A stretch of DNA of 64,000 bases from Polyangium sp. 15x6 (GCF_029960785.1 NZ_JASBQE010000021.1:93352-157351), one strand, 5' to 3'; shown: positions 24,405 through 33,720, counted from the first letter of the stretch. Notes: a model not told the origin generated them from the letters alone. Numbers and translations are program-made.

Positions 24405-25351
24405 TGGCCCTCGCGTCCTTCTTGTCGACGACGACCTTTCCTCCACCAGGGCCACTTCCGCCGCACGACGACGCGGACCTGCCTCTCCTCGTGCGTACGG
24501 CCCAGGGGGCGCCGGGTGAGCCTGTCTGGCCCGGGCTCTTCCCGCGATCTCCCGCGAAGCTCGCTCGGCTCTTGTTATCGTCTCGCGGGTATTTCCCGGC
24601 GACCTCGGTGCTCGCCGCCGCGCAGCGCGCATATCCGACGGATCCGCATGGGGCTCCACGAGAGAAGCGCGTGTATGACGCGCACGACGCATTTGCTTGT
24701 GCGCTCGTCCATCCCGGCCTGGCACCGAACGTGCGCGCAAAGCTCGTGGAGGCGACGATAGGAGCAGAGGCCGCCGGACGAGGATGGCGCTCGCGGCGCA
24801 AGAGCTTCGCCATCTTCCGCTGGGCAGCCGAGCATGGTCATGTCGACCGCTCGCTCCTGTCGGCTCCTCTCGCGGAGCGTGTGGACATTCGACCGCCGCG
24901 CGGGCCGAAGAAGCCCGCGCTCGATCCTCATCCCCAGGGCGGCCGAGGCGCGCTCGCCTGCTTCGCGGCCGTCTGGCCACGCTTTCGCCAGAGGCTCGAA
25001 TCGGAGCGCGAACACGAATCCTGGCTCGATTATCCAGGCATCGCCGACATGGGACGGAGGCACGCGCGCGCATTCACGAGCGGCTGCAAAGCGCCGTGGG
25101 TGCAAGACGTGTTCGAGGCGATGGAGCACGTGCTCGTCCACGGGGACGGTGAAGCGAAAAACCTCGTCGTCGTGGGCCTGATGGAGGCCGTCCAGGCATG
25201 GGCCTACCCGGCAGGGCGAGCGGGCGACCGATACGAAGCGATGCTCCCCCCGAATGCCGCGAAAGCATGGGCAGATCTCATCGAAGGGTGGACGGGGGAG
25301 GGGATTCGCACGCTCGATGCATGGCGGAAAAAGGGGACGACGGGCGCATAG
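24404..25351 (+). CDS. Unknown protein partner of SWIM gene, DUF7674-like C-terminus
   Basis: 315 residues. Residues 20-180 are helical with DUF5691-like character (LPRSPAKLARLL-type helices and HPGLAPNVRAKLVEATIG). The C-terminal 110 residues (about 205-315: AVWPRFRQRLESEREHESW, LVVVGLMEAVQAWAYPAG) resemble the DUF7674 or immunity-type small domain. Both assignments are from memory of patterns. Operon position with SWIM supports a joint role. Confidence 0.6.
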   Translation: MALASFLSTTTFPPPGPLPPHDDADLPLLVRTAQGAPGEPVWPGLFPRSPAKLARLLLSSRGYFPATSVLAAAQRAYPTDPHGAPREKRVYDAHDAFACALVHPGLAPNVRAKLVEATIGAEAAGRGWRSRRKSFAIFRWAAEHGHVDRSLLSAPLAERVDIRPPRGPKKPALDPHPQGGRGALACFAAVWPRFRQRLESEREHESWLDYPGIADMGRRHARAFTSGCKAPWVQDVFEAMEHVLVHGDGEAKNLVVVGLMEAVQAWAYPAGRAGDRYEAMLPPNAAKAWADLIEGWTGEGIRTLDAWRKKGTTGA

Positions 25352-25827
25352 CGTCGCCGTCGACGGTCGACGCCCCTTTTCGCTCGGCCGACCGCCTCCC
25401 GAAAACCCTCACCCTCGCATTCCAGGCGCCCGCTCCGGCACCTGCACCCGCACGCCCACCCGCAAGCGCACCCGCAAGCGCACGCGCGCGCGCGCCTCCG
25501 CCTTCGCGTTGCCCCCGCCCACCCGCAAACCTTCGCCGCCCCCCATCGCCAGGCCGATCACCCGCCGCGTGCTCTCGACGAAACGAAGTCGCATCCTCTC
25601 GACCCCCCGCCGACCCTCGACGGAAGCCAGTCCGGCTCCGACCGCCTCCCGTCGCCCCTCGACGGCAGCCAGTCCGGCGCCCATCGCCCCCGTCGCCCCT
25701 CGACGAGCGCCCGTCGGCCGCCCGGATCCACCTCGCGTCGCGCGCCTCGGCCCGACAGCCACCTGGAACCTCACGTCGAGGATCGACGCGGAGATCCATG
25801 TGGTTTGAGCACTGGTCTCATCGGGAG
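25352..25827. other. 476-bp gene-free, low-complexity C/G-biased stretch with degenerate internal repeats
   Basis: All six frames are open for long distances but give only Arg/Pro/Gly/Ala-rich text. The DNA shows short tandem units: CACCCGCAAGCG-type repeats near 25437-25485 and a roughly 45-bp unit containing CCCTCGACGG and AGCCAGTCCGGC, repeated at 25610-25710. The minus-strand reading gives GAGLAAVEGRREAVGAGLAS, a repeat-like peptide, so a decayed or unusual repeat gene cannot be excluded. Confidence 0.45.
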
Positions 25828-26148
25828 CCGTCGCGCCGGGGCTCTGCCCCGGACCCCGCGGGGGCTGTTCGCCCCTCGACCCGAACCAGGGCAAGCCCTG
25901 GACTCGGGGTGGAAGAACTGCGCTCCGCGCAGTTCTTCCAACGGGCCCGTGAGAGAGCCTTGCACGTCGAAAGGGCAGCGCGGCTGTCTTGATGGGCAGG
26001 GTCGTCGCCGGTCTTGACTCGGCCTGCTCGATGAACTGCGCATCGCGCAGTTCATCGACCCCGGGTCCAGCGCTTGCGCTGGTCCGGGTCCAGGGGCGGA
26101 TAGCCCCGGTGGGGTCTGGGGCGAAGCCCCAGCGCAGCGTCCCCAGGC
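25828..26148 (+). repeat. MITE-like composite inverted repeat, copy B
   Basis: Two arms of about 120 bp in opposite orientation (25828-25945 and 26025-26148) flank a central spacer of about 80 bp. Marker hairpins are GGAAGAACTGCGC (25911-25939) and CGATGAACTGCGC (26029-26057). The right end touches the stop codon of the DUF962 gene. Same orientation as copy D. Confidence 0.88.
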
Positions 26149-26562
26149 TCAGTTCACCCCGTTCGTGCCCGCCTGATAGTGCGTGTAGCCGGCCGTGGTT
26201 TCTTCCTCGGCGTGGCCCTGGCCGTTGCTGTTCGCCGCCATCACGCGTTCGACCTCGGCGTCCATCGTGCCCTCGAGCATCTTGCTCCACATCACCCAGT
26301 CGGCCGCGAAGGACCAGAGCGGGTACTTGAAGCTCGCGGGTTTGTTCTTCTCGATGAAGAAGTGCGAGACCCACGCGGGCCCGTAGCCGGCCACGAGCGC
26401 GACCGGGATCAGGGCCGGACGACGGAGCGCGATCGCCGCGAGGGCCGTGAGCCCCGCCGCGGTCGTCCCCACGAAGTGGAAGACGCGCGTCGCCTTCTTG
26501 CTGTGCTCGCGCACGTAAAACGGCCAGAATTCTTCGAAGCTCTGGATGTCCTTCGTCGACAT
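26149..26562 (-). CDS. DUF962 / Mpo1-like membrane protein
   Basis: 137 residues. It has the family layout: an N-terminal helix with SFEEFWPFYVREHSKKATR, then membrane segments (HFVGTTAAGLTALAAIAL, LIPVALVAGYGPAWVSHFF) and the conserved ASFKYPLWSFAADWVMW. The yeast relative Mpo1 is a dioxygenase in alpha-oxidation of 2-hydroxy fatty acids, using conserved histidines; the visible ones here are REHSKK, FHFVG and SHFF. A role in lipid metabolism next to enoyl-CoA hydratase is plausible. A remnant copy lies at 23331. Confidence 0.85.
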   Translation of the reverse strand: MSTKDIQSFEEFWPFYVREHSKKATRVFHFVGTTAAGLTALAAIALRRPALIPVALVAGYGPAWVSHFFIEKNKPASFKYPLWSFAADWVMWSKMLEGTMDAEVERVMAANSNGQGHAEEETTAGYTHYQAGTNGVN

Positions 26563-26592
26563 GCGTGAAAGGCTACCACGCCGCGCCGAAGT

Positions 26593-27384
26593 TCACTTGC
26601 CCTGGAACGACGCCTTGCGTTTCTCCACGTAGGCCGCGATGCCCTCGCGGGCGTCGTCCGAGGCGAAGAGCTCGGCCTGGAGCTCTCGCTCGAAGGCGAG
26701 GCCCTGCTCGAGGCCCATCTCCAGGCCCGTCTGCACCGCGCGCTTGATGCGCCCGACGGCCAGGGACGCGCGGCCCGGGGTCGTGAAGCCCTGGGCATAC
26801 GCGATCGCCCGATCGAGGAACGCGGCGTGGGTCTCGGTCTCCCAGACCTCGTCGACGAGGCCGTAGGCGAGGGCCGTGTCGAAGTCGAAGGTCGTGCCCT
26901 CGCACATGAGCTTGATGGCGCGGGGCTTGCCGACGAGGCGCGCGAGGCGCTGCGTGCCGCCCGTGCCGGGCAGGACGCCGAGCGCGACCTCGGGCAGGCC
27001 GACCTTCCCGGCGCCACGACGCGCGACGCGCAGATCGCAAGCGAGCGCGATCTCCAGGCCTCCGCCGACGGTGTGGCCGTTCAGCGCGGCGATGACGAGC
27101 TTCGGGGTGTGCTCGAGGCGCAGGAGGGTCTCGTTCGCGTGGAGGCAGAACTGGTACTTGAAGCTCGGCGACGCGGCCTCGAGCATGTTGATGTTGGCGC
27201 CGGCGCAGAAGAACTTCTCGCCGTGACCGGTCACGACGAGGGCCTGCACCGCGTCATCGAAGCGCGCCGCGAGGATCGCCGCGTCGAGCTCCTTCATCAT
27301 CTCGTGCGTGTAGCCGTTCACCGGCGGGTCGTTCAGCGTGAGGACCGCGACGCGGGATTTTGTTTCGCACTCGACAAGAGCCAT
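26593..27384 (-). CDS. Enoyl-CoA hydratase/isomerase family protein
   Basis: 263 residues from the ATG at 27384; a second ATG at 27396 would add four residues. The crotonase fold is clear: CoA-binding KFFCAGANINMLE, oxyanion-hole GGGLEIALACDLRVA, and catalytic-Glu motif GLPEVALGVLPGTGGTQRL, with basic C-terminal KRKASFQGK. It should hydrate or isomerise acyl-CoA. It is divergent from the ACP/ketosynthase operon with about 170 bp between, so both may be co-regulated, but its chain-length preference cannot be read. Confidence 0.92.
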   Translation of the reverse strand: MALVECETKSRVAVLTLNDPPVNGYTHEMMKELDAAILAARFDDAVQALVVTGHGEKFFCAGANINMLEAASPSFKYQFCLHANETLLRLEHTPKLVIAALNGHTVGGGLEIALACDLRVARRGAGKVGLPEVALGVLPGTGGTQRLARLVGKPRAIKLMCEGTTFDFDTALAYGLVDEVWETETHAAFLDRAIAYAQGFTTPGRASLAVGRIKRAVQTGLEMGLEQGLAFERELQAELFASDDAREGIAAYVEKRKASFQGK

Positions 27385-27558
27385 GGCGCGCCCCATTTAC
27401 CGTGACGGCGCGACCGGATCCACCGTCGCCGCTACAGCGGGCCCGCTCGCGCGGCCCGCGTGTTTTCCTTGCTCGTCGCGACGCCGGCCTCGGGCGCGGC
27501 GGGCGATCCACCTTCAAACGGGGCACGGTTTCGTGCTACCTGGGACGCGTTGATACCC
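27385..27558. promoter_or_regulatory. Divergent intergenic region between hydratase and ACP operon
   Basis: 174 bp that must hold promoters for both directions. No clear inverted repeat was seen. The upstream extension of the ACP reading frame to 27460 is not favoured, as the ACP fold begins at 27559. Confidence 0.35.
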
Positions 27559-27825
27559 ATGGATCCTGCGGACGTGCGGCAGAAGCTCAAGGAACTCATG
27601 GTCACCGAGCTCAACCTCGAGGGGAAGGAGCCGACGGACATCGACGACGCGGCGCCGCTCTTCGGCTCCGGGCTCGGGCTCGATTCGCTCGATGCGCTGC
27701 AGCTCGCCATGTCCGTGGAAGAGAAGTTCGGCGTGCGTATCCCGGAGGGAGACGACGCCAGGAGCATCTTCGCCTCGGTCAACGCGCTCGCCGACCACAT
27801 CGTGAGCGCGAAGGCCGCGGCCTGA
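27559..27825 (+). CDS. Acyl carrier protein
   Basis: 88 residues from the ATG at 27559 (MDPADVRQKLKELMV). It is a complete single ACP domain: the 4'-phosphopantetheine attachment serine is Ser43 in GLGLDSLDALQLAM, with helix III (VEEKFGVRIPEGD) and the C-terminal SVNALADHIVSAKAA. It carries growing acyl chains. Directly downstream are two ketosynthase fusions and a LolA-like lipoprotein, so it probably serves them in a type II polyketide or specialised fatty acid pathway. Confidence 0.95.
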   Translation: MDPADVRQKLKELMVTELNLEGKEPTDIDDAAPLFGSGLGLDSLDALQLAMSVEEKFGVRIPEGDDARSIFASVNALADHIVSAKAAA

Positions 27826-27885
27826 CGAGGATCTTTGTCGCCCGGCCGAACGCGCCGGGGACTCCGTGACGAGGCCGAGGGGCGC

Positions 27886-30111
27886 ATGCGCATCTGGGTG
27901 ACCGGCATTGGCGTCGTCTCGCCGCTCGGGCGCGGGGCAGGCGTCACGATGGACAGGCTGCTCGCGGGCGATCGCGCCTTCGGCGAGCTTTCGCTCTTCA
28001 ACCTGCCCGAGATGCGCACGCGGCTCGCCGCGGAGGTCCGGGGGCTCTCGGCGGCCGAGGTCGCGCCCGAGGGCGACGCCGAGGCGTGGTCGCGCACGGA
28101 CGCGATGAGCGTGCTCGCGGTGCGCGAGGCGCTCGCGCAGGCCGGCGTCGCGCCAACGCGCGGGCCGATCGATCTGATCGTCGGCGGCACGACGGCCGGG
28201 ATGTACGAGACCGAAGATCTGCTCGCGGAGCTGTCGCGGGACGCGGACGCGATCAAGCCGCTGCGGGCGATGCTCACGCATCCGCTCTCGTCGACGGCCG
28301 ATCACGTGCGCGCGGCGGTGGGTCCGTTCCGCCGCGTGCGCAGCGTGTGCAGCGCGTGTTCGAGCGGAGCGAACGCGCTCCTGCTCGCGGCGGCCTGGAT
28401 CCGCGCGGGCGTCTCGCGCTGCGTGGTCGCGGGCGGGGCCGACGGGCTCTGCCGGCTCACGTACACGGGGTTCGGCGCGCTCTCGGCGGTCGACCCGAAC
28501 CCGTGTCGCCCCTTCGACAAGCGCCGCGCGGGCCTGAACCTCGGCGAGGGCGCGGCGTTCCTGGTGCTCGAACCCGAGGAGGCGAGCCGCGCGCGCGGCG
28601 TGACGCGGCCGATCGCGGAGCTCGTCGGCTGGGGCGTGGGCGCCGAGGCGCACCACATCACGAACCCCGAGCGCGAGGGGCGCACGGCGGCGCGCGTGAT
28701 GCAGGCGGCGCTCGCGAAGGCGCGCCTGTCGCCCGCGGACATCGACCACGTGAACGCGCACGGGACGGCGACGCCGCTGAACGACTCGATGGAGGCGGCG
28801 GCGATCCGCGCTTGTTTCGGGCCGGAAGCGGAGCGCGTCCTGGTCTCGTCCGTGAAGGGCCAGATCGGGCACACGCTCGGAGCGGCGGGCGCGATCGAGG
28901 CGGCCGTGTCGGTCATGACGATCGCGCGCGGCGAGGTCCCGCCGACGATGGGGCTCGAAGAGGTCGATCCCGCCTGCCCGCTCGCGCACACGACGCGCGC
29001 GACGAAGGCGAACGTTCGTGCCGTGATGTCGAATTCGTTCGGCTTCGGAGGAACGGACACGTCGCTCGTGTTCGCCGCGCCGGACGTGTTCGCCGCGCCG
29101 GAGGTGCCGGCGCGACGATCGGTGGTGGTGGTCTCCGCGGCGACCATCGGTCCGCTCGGCGTGCTCGGCGCGCGGGAGAACGATGCGTATCTGGAGCCCG
29201 GTCCCGCGCCCGCGCCGGGTCCGATCCACTTCCAGGCGTCCGAGCACCTCGACGTGGGCCGCGCGCGAAGGCTCGATCGTGCGGGCCGTCTGTCGGCGGT
29301 GGCGATCCAGCGGGCGCTCGGGGATGCGAACCTGGATCCGCTCGATCCCTCGATCGGCGCGGAGGTGGGCGCGATCCTCGGCGCGGCGTTCGGCAGCGTG
29401 GACGGCTCGACCGCGTTCATGCGGCGCATCTACGAGAAGGGCGTGAAGTTCGCGAGCCCGGCGGATTTCCCGAACCTCGTGCCCTCGTCGCCCGTGGGGC
29501 ACGCGTCGATCTACCTGGGGCTGCGCGGTCCGGTGTTCGCCGTGGCCGACCTCGGCGTGACGGCCGAGTGCGCGGTGGTGACGGCGGCGGATCTGATCGC
29601 GGTGGGCGAGGGGGAGGTGCTCGCGGCCGGCAGCGTGGAGGAGGCGAGCCCGATGATCGAGCGGTGCCTCGGGCCCGTCTGTTCGGGCGAGGCGCGCGGC
29701 GTCCGCAGCGAGGGCGCGAGCGCGATCCTGCTCGAAGCCGAGGAGCACGCGAAGGCGCGCGGGATCCGGCCGCTCGCGCATCTGCCCTGGTGGACGTCGT
29801 GGCGCGGCGCGGGCGAAGGTGCGCTCGACGGCGCGCCGGAGCCGCCCAAGCGCGCCGCGATTCTCACCGGACAGGAGGATCTCCCGCCTGGCCTGTGTTT
29901 GCCCGAGGCCTGGGCGGCTGTCCCGCACCGCGCCGTGGCGCCGCGGTCGGGCGTGCACGAGGGCGCGGGCGGGTTCGCCATGGCCGCGGCCCTCGCCGCG
30001 ATCGCGCGGGGCGAGCTCGACGCGGCGCTCGTCGTGGGGCACGCGCCCGAGCGGGGGTACGCGCTGCTGCTCACGGCCGAGCGATCTCCGGACGAACCTG
30101 GTTCGTCGTGA
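27886..30111 (+). CDS. Beta-ketoacyl-ACP synthase fused to a degenerate second ketosynthase
   Basis: 741 residues. Residues 1-400 form an intact KAS II-type ketosynthase: Cys158 (SVCSACSSG), His292 (NAHGTATP), Lys324 and His329 (KGQIGHTLG), plus MSNSFGFGGTD. Residues about 410-741 are a second thiolase-fold half (VVVVSAATIGPLGVL, GDANLDPLDPSIGAEV, GHASIYLGLRGPVFAVADLG). There, TAEC replaces TAC: Glu561 is where the catalytic Cys should be, and the His motifs are missing. This is like a fused chain-length-factor partner. It should catalyse decarboxylative condensation with ACP. Its TGA overlaps the next ATG. Confidence 0.9.
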   Translation: MRIWVTGIGVVSPLGRGAGVTMDRLLAGDRAFGELSLFNLPEMRTRLAAEVRGLSAAEVAPEGDAEAWSRTDAMSVLAVREALAQAGVAPTRGPIDLIVGGTTAGMYETEDLLAELSRDADAIKPLRAMLTHPLSSTADHVRAAVGPFRRVRSVCSACSSGANALLLAAAWIRAGVSRCVVAGGADGLCRLTYTGFGALSAVDPNPCRPFDKRRAGLNLGEGAAFLVLEPEEASRARGVTRPIAELVGWGVGAEAHHITNPEREGRTAARVMQAALAKARLSPADIDHVNAHGTATPLNDSMEAAAIRACFGPEAERVLVSSVKGQIGHTLGAAGAIEAAVSVMTIARGEVPPTMGLEEVDPACPLAHTTRATKANVRAVMSNSFGFGGTDTSLVFAAPDVFAAPEVPARRSVVVVSAATIGPLGVLGARENDAYLEPGPAPAPGPIHFQASEHLDVGRARRLDRAGRLSAVAIQRALGDANLDPLDPSIGAEVGAILGAAFGSVDGSTAFMRRIYEKGVKFASPADFPNLVPSSPVGHASIYLGLRGPVFAVADLGVTAECAVVTAADLIAVGEGEVLAAGSVEEASPMIERCLGPVCSGEARGVRSEGASAILLEAEEHAKARGIRPLAHLPWWTSWRGAGEGALDGAPEPPKRAAILTGQEDLPPGLCLPEAWAAVPHRAVAPRSGVHEGAGGFAMAAALAAIARGELDAALVVGHAPERGYALLLTAERSPDEPGSS

Positions 30112-30899
30112 TGCGCCGCGCGGGCTTGCTCGGGGCCTGCGTGTTCTGCCTCGGCACGACCTCGTGCGCGGCGCCGGACGCGCTCGCCCCGCGCGCGGCG
30201 GAGGCGCCGACGCTCGCGAGCTGGCGTGAGGCGCGGCGGAAGCTCGCGGCGCTTTCGAAGGAAGCAGAAGGGCAGGGCGCGCGGACGCTGAAGCTCGCGC
30301 TCGCGCTGCGGGAGCCTTTGACGGGCCGCACGCTGGAGGCGCGCGGCGCCGTGGCGATCGCGCCGCCGGACTCGCTGCGCATGATCCTGCTCGGGCCGGG
30401 CGGCACCACGGCGCTCGACCTCTGGGTGCGCGGGGAGCGCTTTCGTTTCGCGGTCCCCGCGATCGATCTGCTGAAGCGCGGCGACGCCTCGACGCCCCGC
30501 GCCGCGATGCGCGGCCTGCCCGTGGATTTCCTCCGCTGGTGGCTGCTCCGGCCCGCGTCGGGGAGGCTGCTCTGGCACGAGGTCGAGCCCGCGGGGGATC
30601 GTTTCATGCTGCGCGACGGCGCGGCGGTGATCGACCTCTACGCGGCGGACTCGGGGGCGCTCTCGGCGCGGCGAACGACGTGGTCGGGTGAGGGGACAGG
30701 CGCGAAAAAACTCGACGAGGAGGTCGTGGAGGCCGATCGGATCGGGTGCGGCACGGTGCGGTATCGCCAGGCTTCGACGGGGCTCACGGTGACGGTGACG
30801 TGTGAGGGCGAGGAGACGGGGCGCGCGCCGAACCCGCGCGCCTTCGCGGATCCGGACGCGCCCGCGGAGGTCGATGCGGCGGGAGGAGGGGCGTCGTGA
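30111..30899 (+). CDS. LolA/DUF4292-like outer-membrane lipoprotein
   Basis: 262 residues starting with an ATG that shares one base with the previous TGA. A lipobox sits at GTTSC (Cys19). The rest has the beta-rich LolA-like pattern (ARTLKLALALREPLTGRTLE, GAVAIAPPDSLRMILLGPGG, LDLWVRGERFRFAVPAIDL). LolA-like proteins accompany aryl polyene and related fatty-acid loci and are thought to help place hydrophobic products in the outer membrane. Here it lies between two ketosynthase fusions, so a lipidic product delivered to the envelope is inferred. Confidence 0.75.
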   Translation: MRRAGLLGACVFCLGTTSCAAPDALAPRAAEAPTLASWREARRKLAALSKEAEGQGARTLKLALALREPLTGRTLEARGAVAIAPPDSLRMILLGPGGTTALDLWVRGERFRFAVPAIDLLKRGDASTPRAAMRGLPVDFLRWWLLRPASGRLLWHEVEPAGDRFMLRDGAAVIDLYAADSGALSARRTTWSGEGTGAKKLDEEVVEADRIGCGTVRYRQASTGLTVTVTCEGEETGRAPNPRAFADPDAPAEVDAAGGGAS

Positions 30900-32809
30900 G
30901 TGATGCATGCGTGATCGCGGTGGGCGCGGTCTCGGGGCTCGGCGTGGGCCCGAGCGCCTATCACGCGGGCGAGGTCGGCGAGCCGGCGCGGGTGGTCCTC
31001 GCGCGCGACGAGGAGCTCGCCCGCGCCGGCCTCGCGCGTCCCTTCGCGGCACGCGCGGCGCTGCCCCGCGAGGATTCGCCCTTCGAGGATCACGCGGCAA
31101 CGCTGCTCGCCTGCGCGCTCGGGCAGATCGTGCGTTCCCTCGACGAGGCGCGCCCCGGCTTTCGCGGCGAACGCCTCGGGATCGCCGTCGGCACGTCGAG
31201 CGGCGGCATGCTCGGGGCGACGCGGTTTTTCGCGGCCCGCGAAGCGTGGGCCCGCGGCGAGCAGGTGCGCGAGGACGAGCGCGCCGCGCTCGCGAGGCGC
31301 GCCACCTACTTCGCGCCGTTCGACGAGGCCTTCGCCGCGGCAGGTCTTTCGAGCTCGTACGTTCGCCGTCGGGTGCACCTCGTCGCCGCGTGCGCCGCCT
31401 CGACCCTGGCGATCGGCCTCGGCCTGCGGTGGCTCGAGCGAGGCGCCTGTGACCTCGTGATCGCGGGCGGCTACGACGCGGTGTCGGGCTTCGTCGCCAC
31501 CGGCTTCGAGGCCCTGCGCGCGACGACGGCTTCGCGGCCTCGGCCTTTTCGCGTCGGCCGCGACGGCATGAGCCTCGGCGAGGGCGCCGGTCTCGTCGCG
31601 CTCGTGCGCGAGGAGAACACGCGCGGCGCCTCGGTGTTCGTCCGCGTCGCGGGCTTCGGCGCCTCGACGGACGCCGTGCACATCACGGCGCCCGATCGCA
31701 CCGGCGACGGTCTCGCGCGCGCGGGCGCCGCGGCGATCGCCGACAGCGGACTCGCGCCCGCGGCGATCGGGCTCGTCAGCGCGCACGCGACGGCGACGCC
31801 CTTCAACGACGCGATGGAGTCCCGCGCGATCGCCCGGGTCTTCGAAGGCGTCGCCGCGCCGATCGTGCATCCCTTCAAGGCGCAGATCGGCCACACGCTC
31901 GGCGCGGCCGGCGTGCTCGAATCCCTCGCCGCGGGGGACGCGTTGCGACGCGGGGTCGCGCCCGCCGCGGCAGGGGAAGGGGAGCTCGATCCGGACGCCG
32001 CGGTCTCTCGGCTCGACCGCGCCGAAGCACGCCCGCTCGATGCCGCGCTCAAGCTCTCGGCGGCATTCGGCGGCGCGAACGCCGCACTCGTGCTCACGCG
32101 CGCGCCGAGCGGACGCACGCGAAGGCAAGCGCGCCCCGTGTACCTGCACGCGCACGCCGCGATCACGAGCGTCGATCTCGTCGAGCTCGCCGAGCTCACC
32201 GGTGTCCCGCGGGATCGTCTCGCGCGGCTCGATCCGCTCTGTCGCCTCGGCATGCGCGCCGTCGCCGAGCTCGCTCGCAACGTCGGTCGCGAGTCCCTCG
32301 CAGGCGCCGGCATCGTCGCGGGACACGCGCTCGCCACGCTCGACACGAACGATCGTTTCGACGCACGTCGCCGCGCGCGTGGCCCCGCCGCCGTGGATCC
32401 ACGCCTCTTCCCGGCCACGTCGCCGAACGCGGTCGCAGGCGAGTGCGCGATCGTCTACCAGCTTCGCGGTCCGAGCTTCGCCGTGAACGCAGGCCTCGAC
32501 GGCGGCACCGAGGCGCTCAGCGTGGGCGCCGAGCTCGTCGCGATGGGCGACGCGGATCGGATCGTCGTGCTCGCGGTCGACGACGCCGGCCCCGCGGGGC
32601 GTGATCTTCTGTCATGCACGTCCGCGTCGGGCCGCGCCTACGCCGAGGGCGCGGTGGCCGTTTTGCTCGGTGTTTCAGCCGAAAACGCGCTTGCTTCGAT
32701 CGACCCTGACATCACGAGCGACCACCACGAAGGCCCGATCGGGCACCTTGCCTTGCAGGCAAAAGTGCTCGATTTCGTGACAAATTGGCGGTCGGCTTGC
32801 CGGAGGTAG
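30896..32809 (+). CDS. Second beta-ketoacyl-ACP synthase with fused degenerate partner domain
   Basis: 637 residues from a GTG overlapping the previous stop. The first half is a ketosynthase with Cys166 (LVAACAAST), His297 (SAHATATPFND, where Ala replaces the usual Gly), Lys328 and His333 (KAQIGHTLG). The last 240 residues (YLHAHAAITSVDLVELAELT, NAVAGECAIVYQLRGPSFAV, GTEALSVGAELVAMGDAD) match a ketosynthase second half without a Cys: GLDGGTEAL stands where the nucleophile region would be. The architecture matches the gene at 27886, so the pair arose by duplication or was recruited together. Differences in the active-site context suggest a distinct specificity. Confidence 0.88.
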   Translation: MSDACVIAVGAVSGLGVGPSAYHAGEVGEPARVVLARDEELARAGLARPFAARAALPREDSPFEDHAATLLACALGQIVRSLDEARPGFRGERLGIAVGTSSGGMLGATRFFAAREAWARGEQVREDERAALARRATYFAPFDEAFAAAGLSSSYVRRRVHLVAACAASTLAIGLGLRWLERGACDLVIAGGYDAVSGFVATGFEALRATTASRPRPFRVGRDGMSLGEGAGLVALVREENTRGASVFVRVAGFGASTDAVHITAPDRTGDGLARAGAAAIADSGLAPAAIGLVSAHATATPFNDAMESRAIARVFEGVAAPIVHPFKAQIGHTLGAAGVLESLAAGDALRRGVAPAAAGEGELDPDAAVSRLDRAEARPLDAALKLSAAFGGANAALVLTRAPSGRTRRQARPVYLHAHAAITSVDLVELAELTGVPRDRLARLDPLCRLGMRAVAELARNVGRESLAGAGIVAGHALATLDTNDRFDARRRARGPAAVDPRLFPATSPNAVAGECAIVYQLRGPSFAVNAGLDGGTEALSVGAELVAMGDADRIVVLAVDDAGPAGRDLLSCTSASGRAYAEGAVAVLLGVSAENALASIDPDITSDHHEGPIGHLALQAKVLDFVTNWRSACRR

Positions 32810-32918
32810 GGGTCGTCTGGCAAGTTGCGCGTAGACCTCGACGCGCGCTCGCGCGCCCCCGTCGTCGACCCTCGATTCCCCGGAATCCCGCCCCCTCGAG
32901 GGGGGTTCGAGCCCAGCG

Positions 32919-33395
32919 ATGCCTTCGACCCGAATCCTTGCCGCCTTCGCGCTCGCCCTCTCCACGCTCACGGGATGCGCCACGCGCTACATCCCCAACA
33001 CGGACGTGGAGGACACCGACGAAAACCGCAAGATCATCGCATTTTGCGAGAAGTACCGGCACGCCGTCGAAGACAAGGACGTCGCCGTCCTCTACGGCTT
33101 CGCATCACCCGACTATTACGAGGACGGCGGGAACGTCGATCCCGGCGACGACATCGATTACGCCGGCCTGAAAGCCTACCTGACCGGCGCGTTCCAAGAC
33201 GCACGCGCGATCCGCTACGAGATCCGCTACCGCCGCATCGTCCACGAAGACGACCTGATCTTCGTCGACTACACCTACAGCGCGAGCTACCGCATCCCCG
33301 GCACGAAGGGCGAGGAGTGGCGCCGCAAGGTCGAAGACAACCGCCTGGAGCTCGTGCCCTACAACGGCGACTTCCGCATCGTCGCCGGGATGTGA
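32919..33395 (+). CDS. Small lipoprotein with NTF2/SnoaL-like domain
   Basis: 158 residues with signal peptide and lipobox LTGC (Cys20). The mature part is an NTF2-like cone fold by pattern (ENRKIIAFCEKYRHAVEDKD, GFASPDYYEDGGNVD, IDYAGLKAYLTGAFQD, FRIVAGM). Such domains bind small ligands, but no catalytic residues can be assigned. A related lipoprotein lies at 34691. The stop codon abuts repeat copy C. Confidence 0.8.
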   Translation: MPSTRILAAFALALSTLTGCATRYIPNTDVEDTDENRKIIAFCEKYRHAVEDKDVAVLYGFASPDYYEDGGNVDPGDDIDYAGLKAYLTGAFQDARAIRYEIRYRRIVHEDDLIFVDYTYSASYRIPGTKGEEWRRKVEDNRLELVPYNGDFRIVAGM

Positions 33396-33720
33396 CCGCC
33401 GCGCTGGGGCTTCGCCCCAGGCCCCACCAGGGGTTGTCCACCCCTGGACCCGGACCAGCGCAAGCGCTGGACCCGGGGTCGATGAACTGCGCGATGCGCA
33501 GTTCATCGAACAGGTCGAGGCAAGACCAGGAACGACGCCGCCAACCAAGACCGCCGCGACCGGCAACGCTGTCGCTGGTCTTGCCACGGGCCCGTCGGAA
33601 GAACTGCGCATCGCGCAGTTCTTCCGCCCCGAGTCCAGGGCTTGCCCTGGTCCGGGTCGAGGGGCGGATAGCCCCCGCGGGGTCCGGGGCAGCGCCCCGG
33701 CGCGGCGCCCCCAACGAGGC
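33396..33720 (-). repeat. MITE-like composite inverted repeat, copy C
   Basis: This 325-bp element exactly fills the gap between two convergent stop codons. It is inverted relative to copies B and D. Marker hairpins are CGATGAACTGCGC (33480-33508) and GGAAGAACTGCGC (33597-33625), separated by a spacer of about 90 bp rich in GGTCTTG/CAAGACC short inverted words. Confidence 0.88.

Noticed and set aside
27514..30042. 842-codon minus-strand ORF opposite the ketosynthase gene
   Set aside because: Composition is Arg/Ala/His-rich and repeats nothing known; the plus strand has clear catalytic motifs.
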